From an uncultured Blautia sp. (lineage in GTDB: Bacteria > Bacillota > Clostridia > Lachnospirales > Lachnospiraceae), in the NCBI GenBank assembly GCA_946538475.1, contig CAMNGN010000138.1, positions 1-5,280 of the forward strand: a stretch of 5,280 nucleotides of DNA, written 5' to 3'. A model generated the notes under the pieces. It worked only from the letters and a program-made list of their open reading frames with translations, was not told where the DNA came from and searched no databases. The position numbers and the translations under genes were made by a program. How positions within the stretch are numbered: position 1 is the first letter of the stretch; every line of letters begins with the position of its first letter. Below, piece after piece: positions 1 through 5,185 of the stretch.

Positions 1-346
1 TGTGGACGGTGTCGCAGTAAGGTAAAAGCTGTTGATAGAGGCTCTCGCCGCCTATGCAGTACACTCTCTCTGAAGGTTCGGTTTCGACTTCTTTCAGCAG
101 TTCCTCTATGGAGTGACACACAGTTGCGCCTCTCGGATGATAGTTTTTGTCGGTAGAAAGCACAAGGATCTTTTGTGTTCCCAGCACCGGGCTTCCGGTC
201 ATTTTTTCGAAAGTCTTTCTTCCCAGCACGACCGTCCCGCCCTCGGTTTCGCGGTGGATCCATTTGAGGTCGGCAGGAATGCTTACCAGTCTTTCGTTAT
301 CCTTTCCTATAGTAAATCCCTGTCCGCATGTGACTATGATCTGCAT
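1..346 (-). CDS. folA: Dihydrofolate reductase, N-terminal 115 residues (3' end beyond window)
   Basis: Dihydrofolate reductase makes tetrahydrofolate from dihydrofolate with NADPH in the cytoplasm, supplying one-carbon carriers for thymidylate and purine synthesis. Reading leftward from ATG at 346, the protein begins MQIIVTCGQGFTIGKDNERL and shows the family landmarks in order: IGKDN (13-17), PADLKW (24-29) with Asp26 at the place of the catalytic acid (E. coli Asp27), the NADPH-binding GRKTFE (42-47), the strand KILVLST (59-65), and IGGESLYQQLLPYCDTVH (98-115), the second glycine-pair motif. About a quarter to a third of a usual 160-170 residue enzyme is missing off the left edge. The start is fixed by GAGGAGG seven bases upstream. 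The E. coli Trp22 position is Val21 here, in the stretch RLVSIPADL; from memory this form is usual in clostridial enzymes. The gene diverges from the VanZ-like gene. Identification is firm. Confidence 0.93.
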   Translation of the reverse strand, partial: MQIIVTCGQGFTIGKDNERLVSIPADLKWIHRETEGGTVVLGRKTFEKMTGSPVLGTQKILVLSTDKNYHPRGATVCHSIEELLKEVETEPSERVYCIGGESLYQQLLPYCDTVH

Positions 347-364
347 TGCATTACCTCCTCACAC

Positions 365-393
365 TTTACAATTACATTTTTGCATGATATATT
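365..393 (+). promoter_or_regulatory. Promoter of the VanZ-like gene, predicted start point at the ATG
   Basis: TTTACA (365-370), a 17-base spacer, then TATATT (388-393) preceded by TGA, an extended -10. The match to a sigma-A type promoter is good. Transcription would begin about 7 bases after the -10 box, near 400, while the ATG is at 401, so the message would have essentially no leader. Confidence 0.55.
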
Positions 394-417
394 TAGACGC
401 ATGAAAACACTGCTCAA
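390..417 (-). promoter_or_regulatory. Possible folA promoter
   Basis: On the minus strand, TTGAGC (417-412) is followed after 16 bases by TAAATA (395-390). This is a mediocre match to a housekeeping promoter, giving a leader of roughly 38 bases before the folA start. It overlaps the opposing vanZ-like promoter. No better candidate is seen between the two genes. Confidence 0.25.
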
Positions 418-919
418 AATACTAAAACCACTATCGTTTGTCCCTGCCATCGTCATGATGTATGTGATCTACTCATTTTCGGCCCAGACCGGGGAGGAGT
501 CCGGTGCACTCAGCTACAAGATAAGTTTTGAGATAGTAGAAGCTCGCGACCACATCATGAACACGCAGAAAAGCTATGACCAGCTGGTTTACGAAGCAAA
601 CGGTATACATTATTATGTCCGTAAGGCAGCACATATGACAGAATATTTTCTTCTTGCCATTTCGATCTCGCTCCCGCTCTATGTTTACGGAGTGCGAGGA
701 ATCTGGCTGATTCTGCTGGCCGGTATCGTATGTGTGGGGTTTGCCGGTTTCGATGAATACCACCAGTCTTTTGTCGAAGCAAGGGGCCCTTCAAAGCGCG
801 ATGTGCTGATCGACAGCCTCGGCGCAGGCCTTGGTATTCTTCTGGTGCAGGCCTTCTGCTGGTCTACGCTGCATGCACCTGATCAGCATAAAAAAAAGAA
901 ACGCAGGAAACGTAACTGA
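401..919 (+). CDS. VanZ-family small membrane protein
   Basis: A 172-residue integral membrane protein of the VanZ-like family. The archetype VanZ gives low-level teicoplanin resistance, but most members have no known function, so resistance should not be assumed. Visible signatures are a first hydrophobic helix (about 9-28) ending in SFSAQTG (25-31), the conserved VRKAAHMTEYFLL (73-85), and FDEYHQSF (117-124) followed by RGPSKRDVLIDSLGAGLG (128-145). Likely helices lie at 9-28, 82-97, 99-117 and 134-157. The protein ends in the basic tail KKKKRRKRN, probably cytoplasmic. The frame is open 96 codons further upstream, but that stretch is antisense to folA. ATG 401 is chosen because it puts SFSAQTG at the family's usual distance from the N-terminus. 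No Shine-Dalgarno sequence precedes it. The long polar segment between 31 and 72 would be the first external loop. Confidence 0.88.
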   Translation: MKTLLKILKPLSFVPAIVMMYVIYSFSAQTGEESGALSYKISFEIVEARDHIMNTQKSYDQLVYEANGIHYYVRKAAHMTEYFLLAISISLPLYVYGVRGIWLILLAGIVCVGFAGFDEYHQSFVEARGPSKRDVLIDSLGAGLGILLVQAFCWSTLHAPDQHKKKKRRKRN

Positions 920-1013
920 CCATAACATCATTTGCTGAAAAAGCCAAAAGCGGTGTTATAAATCAATATTGAATTTCTGATAATTCAAGTTTCAATACGC
1001 TAAAATCAATATG

Positions 1014-1053
1014 AAGTCCCTTCCCGAAGCCATATATCTTAGGGAAGGGACTT
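1014..1053. terminator. Strong hairpin, likely terminator between convergent genes
   Basis: AAGTCCCTTCCC (1014-1025) is perfectly complementary to GGGAAGGGACTT (1042-1053): a 12-bp stem with a 16-base loop, about 95 bases after the VanZ-like stop. On the plus strand the tail is TTTATACTC, only moderately T-rich; on the minus strand it is CATATTGATTTTAG. It may serve either or both converging transcripts. The surrounding gap (920-1214) shows no credible gene. Its other structures are a 7-bp hairpin (969-988), a 9-base direct repeat AATCAATAT (961-969, 1004-1012), GTACCGG twice (1165-1171, 1174-1180) and the palindrome at 1107-1129. Confidence 0.6.
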
Positions 1054-1106
1054 TATACTCTCTGAGAGACCCCGTACAACCGCATTAAGATCATAAAAAT
1101 GTTCAT

Positions 1107-1129
1107 TCAATAACAGGTCCTGTAATTGA
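1107..1129 (-). terminator. Imperfect 23-base palindrome, possible weak minus-strand terminator
   Basis: The arms TCAAT-A-ACAGG and CCTGT-A-ATTGA flank a single central T, with one A/A mismatch in eleven pairs. On the minus strand it is followed by AATGAACATTTTTATG, so a transcript leaving the acidic-tail gene (stop about 86 bases before) would make a hairpin and then a T-run a few bases late. The layout is poor for an intrinsic terminator, and a protein-binding operator is an equal possibility. Confidence 0.3.
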
Positions 1130-1214
1130 TGCTTCTCAAATATGATTCTCTAAAGGACACATTCGTACCGGCTGTACCGGATCATCGATTTTTTCGAATC
1201 ATCATCTTTAAAGT

Positions 1215-1670
1215 TCATTCAGCAGTATTCTCGTCTACAGGCTCTTCCTCTTCCGAAAGATGATTCGCAAGCGCAGCTCGTTCTGCGATGGAAAGCTTTT
1301 TCTGTGCCGGCTTCTCTTCTTCAGAAGAGTCCCCCTCATCTACCGTTTCCTCTTCGCTCTGCTGCTCTTCTGCCTCTTTCTTCTCAGCCTCCGCTGCTGC
1401 ATTTTTCTCTTTGGTATAACGCATATAGCCGTTGAAAGCAACGAACAGCATGAACAAGCCGATCAGGATGAAAGCGACTCCGGCAGCGGCAAAGCCGATG
1501 TTCGCTCCTTCGGCTCCCGACATCACCGATGTTATCAAATTGTATCCCAGATAGATCAGATATGCCCCGACAATAGCCATCATGAGGCAGCTGCGATAAG
1601 GCACACTGTTGATCCAGCCCTTTAACCCGCCCTGTTTAAGTTCTTCTGGTGTATTCTTATTCTCGTCCAT
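1215..1670 (-). CDS. Small two-helix membrane protein with acidic C-terminal tail, unknown function
   Basis: I do not recognise a named family. The 151-residue protein has a polar N-terminus containing GGLKGWINSVPYRS (14-27), a first hydrophobic helix at about 28-46, a second at about 58-80, then NGYMRYTKEKN and a long charged tail. Residues 88-119 are mostly Glu, Ala and Lys and may form a helix or coiled coil. A short conserved-looking segment, KKLSIAERAALANHLS (124-139), comes before the acidic end. By charge, both ends are probably cytoplasmic. The gene follows malQ by 20 bases and likely shares its transcript. Two starts are possible: ATG 1682 (MEKK) has AAGGA only three bases away, while ATG 1670 (MDEN) has GGAG six bases away, so 1670 is preferred. 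The frame also stays open into malQ, but that longer reading is not credible. Confidence 0.75.
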   Translation of the reverse strand: MDENKNTPEELKQGGLKGWINSVPYRSCLMMAIVGAYLIYLGYNLITSVMSGAEGANIGFAAAGVAFILIGLFMLFVAFNGYMRYTKEKNAAAEAEKKEAEEQQSEEETVDEGDSSEEEKPAQKKLSIAERAALANHLSEEEEPVDENTAE

Positions 1671-1690
1671 TTTCTTCTCCATAGTTCCTT

Positions 1691-3172
1691 TTACAGACGG
1701 CCGTAAAGCCTTGCCAGCGCCAGCATACGTCCCAGAATATCTTCGGTGAGCTCGCCTCTTGTGAGCCTCCATTTCCAGTTATTCCCCAGAGTGGCGGGCG
1801 CATTCATTCTCGCCTCATTGCCCAGGCACAGATAGTCCTGGAGCGGAATCACTGCCAGATCGGCCACGCTTGCTATCGCTGTCCTGATGAGGCCCCACAC
1901 GCATTCTTCGTCGGACTGGTCCTTGCAATTGATATAAGCCTGAACCAGCTTTCTGTCATATTCCGACAAATTCCGATACCAGCCGAGTGTCGTTTCGTTG
2001 TCATGCGTTCCGGTGTATACGACACAGTTTTTGTCGTATTTATGTGGAAGATACGCACTGTCCCAGCTGGCGTCGAAAGCAAACTGCAGCACTTTCATGC
2101 CCGGATAGCCGGTCTCCTTAACCAGCTCGATGACCGTTTTTGTCAGATAGCCGAGATCCTCGGCGATAACTTTCAGGCCTTCGACCTTCTCGTTAAGGGT
2201 GCGGAAAAGATCCATCCCCGGGCCTTTTTCCCATTTGCCGAATTCTGCCGTCGGATCGCCGAACGGTATCGCGTAATATTCGTCGAAACCGCGGAAATGG
2301 TCGATTCTTACCACATCATAAAGCTCCATGCAGTGCTTCATGCGGCGTGCCCACCATTCGTAACCGGTACTCTTATTGTAATCCCAGTTATAGACGGGGT
2401 TGCCCCACAGCTGGCCGGTTGCAGAAAACGCATCGGGCGGACATCCCGCCACCACTGTCGGCATGTGATTTTCGTCGAATTTGAACAATTCCGGATTTGC
2501 CCAGGTATCTGCGCTGTCGAGGGCAAGATAGATCGGCACGTCTCCGATGATCTCGATGCCGCAGTTGTTCGCGTAGGACTTCAGCCAGCACCACTGTTTG
2601 GAGAACCAATACTGCTGGAAGCGGTAAAAGTCGATTTCTTCCGACAATTCTTCCGCCGCTTTCTGTATCGTCTCGGGGTCTCTCAGTTTGAGTTTTTCGG
2701 GCCATTCGGTCCAGCCTTTTCCGCCCTGATCGTCCTTGATTGCCATATAAAGGCAGTAATCGTCGAGCCAGAAGGCGTTTCTTTCGACAAATTTAGCATA
2801 TTCGGAGTCGTTCTCCGAATGATAGCGTGAAAATGCAAGTCTTAACAGGCGGAACCTGGATTCGTAGATTTTTCCGTAATCGACATAACTTTCGCTGCCG
2901 CCCCAGTCACAATCGTGGCACTCGCGTTCCATCAGCAGACCTTCGCGGATAAATACCTCAAGGTCGATAAAGTAGGGATTGCCGGCAAATGTCGAAAAGG
3001 ACTGGTAAGGGCTGTCACCATATCCTGTGGGTCCGAGGGGAAGGATCTGCCAGTATTTCTGGCCTCCCCTGACCAGCTGATCTATAAATCCGTAAGCCTC
3101 CTTCGAGAAGCAGCCGATCCCGTAGTTTGATGGAATGGCGGAAATCGGCAGCAATACTCCGCATGCTCGCAT
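1691..3172 (-). CDS. malQ: 4-alpha-glucanotransferase (amylomaltase, GH77)
   Basis: This cytoplasmic enzyme moves alpha-1,4-glucan segments between maltodextrins and releases glucose, feeding maltodextrin or glycogen breakdown. At 493 residues it matches the compact bacterial amylomaltase length. The family hallmarks are intact: GVLLPISAIPSNYGIG (5-20), LPLGPTGYGDSPYQSFSTFA (44-63), GDVPIYLALDSADTW (210-224), CPPDAFSATGQLWGNP (244-259) for the loop over the active site, VRIDHFRGF (288-296) with nucleophile Asp291, VIAEDLG (335-341) with acid/base Glu338, and GTHDNETTLGWY (388-399) with Asp391 as transition-state stabiliser. These positions closely match Thermus amylomaltase (Asp293, Glu340, Asp395). 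The start has AGGAGG nine bases upstream. The gene lies downstream of the hydrolase and upstream of the acidic-tail membrane protein, all on the same strand. There is no sign of truncation or frameshift. Confidence 0.97.
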   Translation of the reverse strand: MRACGVLLPISAIPSNYGIGCFSKEAYGFIDQLVRGGQKYWQILPLGPTGYGDSPYQSFSTFAGNPYFIDLEVFIREGLLMERECHDCDWGGSESYVDYGKIYESRFRLLRLAFSRYHSENDSEYAKFVERNAFWLDDYCLYMAIKDDQGGKGWTEWPEKLKLRDPETIQKAAEELSEEIDFYRFQQYWFSKQWCWLKSYANNCGIEIIGDVPIYLALDSADTWANPELFKFDENHMPTVVAGCPPDAFSATGQLWGNPVYNWDYNKSTGYEWWARRMKHCMELYDVVRIDHFRGFDEYYAIPFGDPTAEFGKWEKGPGMDLFRTLNEKVEGLKVIAEDLGYLTKTVIELVKETGYPGMKVLQFAFDASWDSAYLPHKYDKNCVVYTGTHDNETTLGWYRNLSEYDRKLVQAYINCKDQSDEECVWGLIRTAIASVADLAVIPLQDYLCLGNEARMNAPATLGNNWKWRLTRGELTEDILGRMLALARLYGRL

Positions 3173-3235
3173 TGTAATGTTCCTCCTGTTGATATTCTTT
3201 ATAGTATGCCTCCGGCGATAAATGCCTCAGGCTGT

Positions 3236-3247
3236 TTTATGCATAAA
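3236..3247. repeat. 12-bp palindrome in the hydrolase-malQ gap
   Basis: TTTATGCATAAA is a perfect palindrome 64 bases upstream of malQ, within a 97-base spacer that also holds TATAAA (minus strand, 3203-3198) without a recognisable -35 box. It could be an operator, but one palindrome of this length is expected by chance in a window this size. It does not resemble MalR/LacI-type operators, and no T-run follows to make it a terminator. Confidence 0.2.
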
Positions 3248-3272
3248 TCATGTTTTCGCAGTTCTGCGCGCT

Positions 3273-4202
3273 TTATTTAAAGAGTTTTTTCTCGATATAC
3301 GTACAGACGTCTTTGTACACCGTGAGCTTTTCTTTCTCGTTCAAAATCTCGTGGCGCATATTATTGTATACTTTTCCGCGCACATCGTGATAACCTGCAC
3401 TTCTCATGGCCCTTACCGCCGATGCAAACTGACGGATGTTTACCATGCAGGGATCGTCACGCCCGCTGATAAAAAGTACCGGCATTTCGGGATTGGTCGT
3501 ATGCCATTTTCTGACATCGTACGCCTTTTTCATCAGATCAAATAGCACAATATACGCGTCGTCTGTGAACGTAAACCCACAGTAGTCGGATTCTTCATAA
3601 GCCCTGACCACCTCCGGATCGGTGCACAGCCATGCAAAATTGCTCTCCTCATCCTTAAATTTTGCCACATACCCGCCAAAGCTGAGTGCTTCGAGTCTCT
3701 TGCTCTTGTGGCGCATACCTTTCATCTTTCCTTCGGTCTGCGCGATAAACTTTGCAAGACCCTTGGCGCTGTTGTCGCTGGGCGAACCGCAGATGATGAG
3801 CATGTCGATGCAGTCGTCATGTTCGGAGGTGAATGCCCGAACTGCGAGGGAGCCCATACTGTGGCCGAACAGGATAAGCGGAATATCCGTGAAGCGATCA
3901 TGAATCTTGCGGTTGATATCGTACATATCTTTCAGATAGCCATCTACGCCGCATTCGTACATATAGCCCAGATCATCTTTCGATCTGACGCTCTGCCCAT
4001 GGCCTCTCTGGTCAAAGATGACCGAAGCGTATCCCTGTGCCGCAAGATACTGCATAAATGGAAGATATCTCTCTTTGTACTCGCACATACCATGCATGAT
4101 CTGAATGACTGCCCTCGGCTTTTCCTCGGGTTCGATCATCAGTACAGAAATTTCCAGGCCGTCTACTTCAGACACAAATATCATTTCAGATGTCGTATAC
4201 AT
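3273..4202 (-). CDS. Alpha/beta hydrolase, lysophospholipase/monoglyceride lipase-like
   Basis: A 309-residue serine hydrolase of the PldB/Hydrolase_4 type. Such enzymes cleave lysophospholipids, monoacylglycerols or related esters; the substrate here cannot be told from sequence. Seen in order: the oxyanion-hole strand VIQIMHGMCEYKERY (32-46), the block VIFDQRGHGQS (61-71), the nucleophile elbow FGHSMGS (112-118) with Ser115, SGRDDP (246-251) with Asp250 as the likely catalytic acid, and MRHEILNE (282-289) with His284. No signal peptide is seen, so it probably acts in the cytoplasm or at the inner membrane face. A lid or cap region would be about 140-235. The start is supported by GGAGG eight bases upstream. 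It is the first gene of the leftward cluster, under the promoter at 4251-4280. Its stop lies 97 bases before the malQ start with no clear terminator between them. Confidence 0.9.
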   Translation of the reverse strand: MYTTSEMIFVSEVDGLEISVLMIEPEEKPRAVIQIMHGMCEYKERYLPFMQYLAAQGYASVIFDQRGHGQSVRSKDDLGYMYECGVDGYLKDMYDINRKIHDRFTDIPLILFGHSMGSLAVRAFTSEHDDCIDMLIICGSPSDNSAKGLAKFIAQTEGKMKGMRHKSKRLEALSFGGYVAKFKDEESNFAWLCTDPEVVRAYEESDYCGFTFTDDAYIVLFDLMKKAYDVRKWHTTNPEMPVLFISGRDDPCMVNIRQFASAVRAMRSAGYHDVRGKVYNNMRHEILNEKEKLTVYKDVCTYIEKKLFK

Positions 4203-4250
4203 ATTTTCATCCTCCAGTCAATAATAACCGGTAATCCGCTGCGTCAACTG

Positions 4251-4280
4251 ATTATAACACACAGGCCGGATGTTTGCCAA
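4251..4280 (-). promoter_or_regulatory. Promoter of the hydrolase-malQ cluster
   Basis: On the minus strand, TTGGCA (4280-4275), an 18-base spacer, and a perfect TATAAT (4256-4251) preceded by TGT, which makes an extended -10. Transcription would start near 4244, leaving a leader of about 42 bases with the GGAGG site near its end. This is the best promoter in the window and, failing others, would drive hydrolase, malQ and the acidic-tail gene. Confidence 0.7.
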
Positions 4281-4315
4281 CAAAGTTTGTGCGCATGCGG
4301 GTTTTGTTATTATCC

Positions 4316-4346
4316 GTTGAGTCGAAGAACCGTCCCCGCGGCTCAC
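4316..4346 (-). repeat. Solitary REP-like palindromic repeat
   Basis: AAGAACCGTCCCC (4325-4337), read on the minus strand as GGGGACGGTTCTT, is the same core as in the array at the right edge, differing at one base. Its flanks differ from the array's yet complement each other: GTGAGCCG on one side and CGACTCAAC on the other, with one bulge and one mismatch. It sits between the divergent hydrolase and sigma-like genes, outside both predicted promoters. Confidence 0.65.
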
Positions 4347-4371
4347 AGGATCATGAACAGCAACTTTATAC

Positions 4372-4400
4372 TTGCACATCTCCGACATAAAAATTAATAT
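4372..4400 (+). promoter_or_regulatory. Likely promoter of the sigma-like gene
   Basis: TTGCAC (4372-4377), a 17-base spacer, then TAATAT (4395-4400) in an AT-rich stretch. The -35 box is weak and the -10 is good. Transcription would begin near 4407 and leave a leader of about 75 bases that contains the inverted repeats at 4420-4458. Confidence 0.4.
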
Positions 4401-4419
4401 AGATATATCCTTTGCTCTC

Positions 4420-4458
4420 GTGTAATACACAACTCCCGGAAACCATTCTTGTTGTGTA
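4420..4458 (+). repeat. Overlapping inverted repeats in the leader of the sigma-like gene
   Basis: GTGTA-A-TACAC (4420-4430) is an odd palindrome suited to protein binding. Its right half is shared with a larger inverted repeat, TACACAAC (4426-4433) with GTTGTGTA (4451-4458), an 8-bp stem with a 17-base loop. No T-run follows, so it is not a terminator. The stem ends 13 bases before the GGAG ribosome binding site. Confidence 0.3.
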
Positions 4459-4482
4459 AATAAAAAAAGATGGAGAAAATAT

Positions 4483-5181
4483 ATGGACATAAAAGAATTT
4501 CGAGAAAAACTCATAGAGCTTGAGACCGCCGCAGATGAGTCCGGTGCTCCTCTCACTTTGGACCGGATCAGGCAGCTGTTTGAGGGGCTGGATTTAGACA
4601 AGGCACAGATGAGTGCTGTGCTCCAATATTTGAAATCCAAAGGAATCATGCCGGCATCATCGGCAGATGCAGATGCAGACAGTGCCGGTAATGAAGATAC
4701 TGTCGAGTCGATTTCCGAAATCGACAATTTCCCCGGCACACGTGTTCCTCTGACTGCGGAGGAGAAGCATTTTATGGAAGTGTATTTGAAAGATCTTGAA
4801 GAATCTGCGGAACCTTCATTGGCTCCGGTGCTCAGAACCGCCGCAGAGATTGCCGCAGAGTTCAACTGTGAAGAGATTGCTCTCGCCGACCTTGTACAGG
4901 AGGCGGCGCTCGCCGCAGTCACAGCGCCGGCAGATGCCTCACCGGTTATACTCAGAAAGACGATTTACGACGGAATATGTGCCGCCGTAAACGAACAGCT
5001 GGGCGTCATGGCCAACGACCGCGGGCTTGTCGACCGCGTCGAGAAGCTTGACCGCGCGATCAAGGATCTTACCGATGAGGGCGAAACGATGCCGGCCTTC
5101 AGTGCGGCAGAGCTGGCGGTCATTCTGGATACGGAGCTGGATGAACTGAAGAGTATATTGCGGCTGACGGGGGATGAATGA
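4483..5181 (+). CDS. Sigma-70-like protein lacking region 4
   Basis: A 232-residue soluble, acidic protein with sigma-factor-like pieces in the right order. Residues 1-57 resemble region 1.1 (LTLDRIRQLFEGLDLDKAQM, then VLQYLKSKGI). A disordered Asp/Ala/Ser linker spans 58-88. LTAEEKHFMEVYLKDLE (90-106) resembles region 1.2. VLRTAAEIAAEF followed by IALADLVQEAALAAV (116-146) matches the region 2.1-2.2 pattern of LRLV..IA..Y and LDLIQEGNIGL. VEKLDRAIKDL (186-196) with SAAELAVILDTELDELKSIL (207-226) matches region 3. Region 4, which reads the -35 box, is absent. In my alignment the paired tryptophans of region 2.3 become Asp-Gly (164-165), so promoter melting is unlikely. Similar short proteins occur, from memory, in Lachnospiraceae, where their role is unknown. 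The start has GGAG seven bases upstream. The frame is intact, arguing against a recent pseudogene. It may bind RNA polymerase as a modulator. Confidence 0.8.
   Translation: MDIKEFREKLIELETAADESGAPLTLDRIRQLFEGLDLDKAQMSAVLQYLKSKGIMPASSADADADSAGNEDTVESISEIDNFPGTRVPLTAEEKHFMEVYLKDLEESAEPSLAPVLRTAAEIAAEFNCEEIALADLVQEAALAAVTAPADASPVILRKTIYDGICAAVNEQLGVMANDRGLVDRVEKLDRAIKDLTDEGETMPAFSAAELAVILDTELDELKSILRLTGDE
4707..4725. repeat. Perfect 19-base palindrome inside the sigma-like gene
   Basis: GTCGATTTC and GAAATCGAC surround a single central C. It lies in codons for the disordered linker (residues about 75-81), where protein sequence constraint should be low. It could be an intragenic operator or a hairpin in the message. 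Confidence 0.55.
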
Positions 5182-5185
5182 AGCA

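Noticed and set aside
113..400. 96-codon upstream extension of the VanZ-like reading frame
   Set aside because: It is antisense to folA, which has clear motifs and a strong ribosome binding site, and the extension has no VanZ-family character.
401..919. Glycopeptide (teicoplanin) resistance gene vanZ
   Set aside because: The family is broad and found outside van clusters; no other van genes are present here.
1671..1772. N-terminal extension of the acidic-tail membrane protein into malQ
   Set aside because: The extra residues are the malQ 3' end read in another frame, and a start with a good GGAG site exists at 1670.
2003..2830. 275-codon open frame on the plus strand
   Set aside because: It is entirely antisense to malQ, whose catalytic motifs are all intact on the other strand; the translation resembles no known domain.
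3173..3272. Intrinsic terminator or strong malQ promoter between hydrolase and malQ
   Set aside because: The short hairpins here (CGCA/TGCG near 3260; GCCT/AGGC near 3207-3231) have no T-run after them, and TATAAA at 3203-3198 lacks a matching -35 box.
3708..4397. 229-codon plus-strand open frame
   Set aside because: It is antisense to the hydrolase and crosses that gene's promoter and the REP-like repeat.
4218..4922. 234-codon minus-strand open frame
   Set aside because: It is a low-complexity Ser/Ala-rich shadow of the sigma-like gene and covers its leader and divergent promoters.
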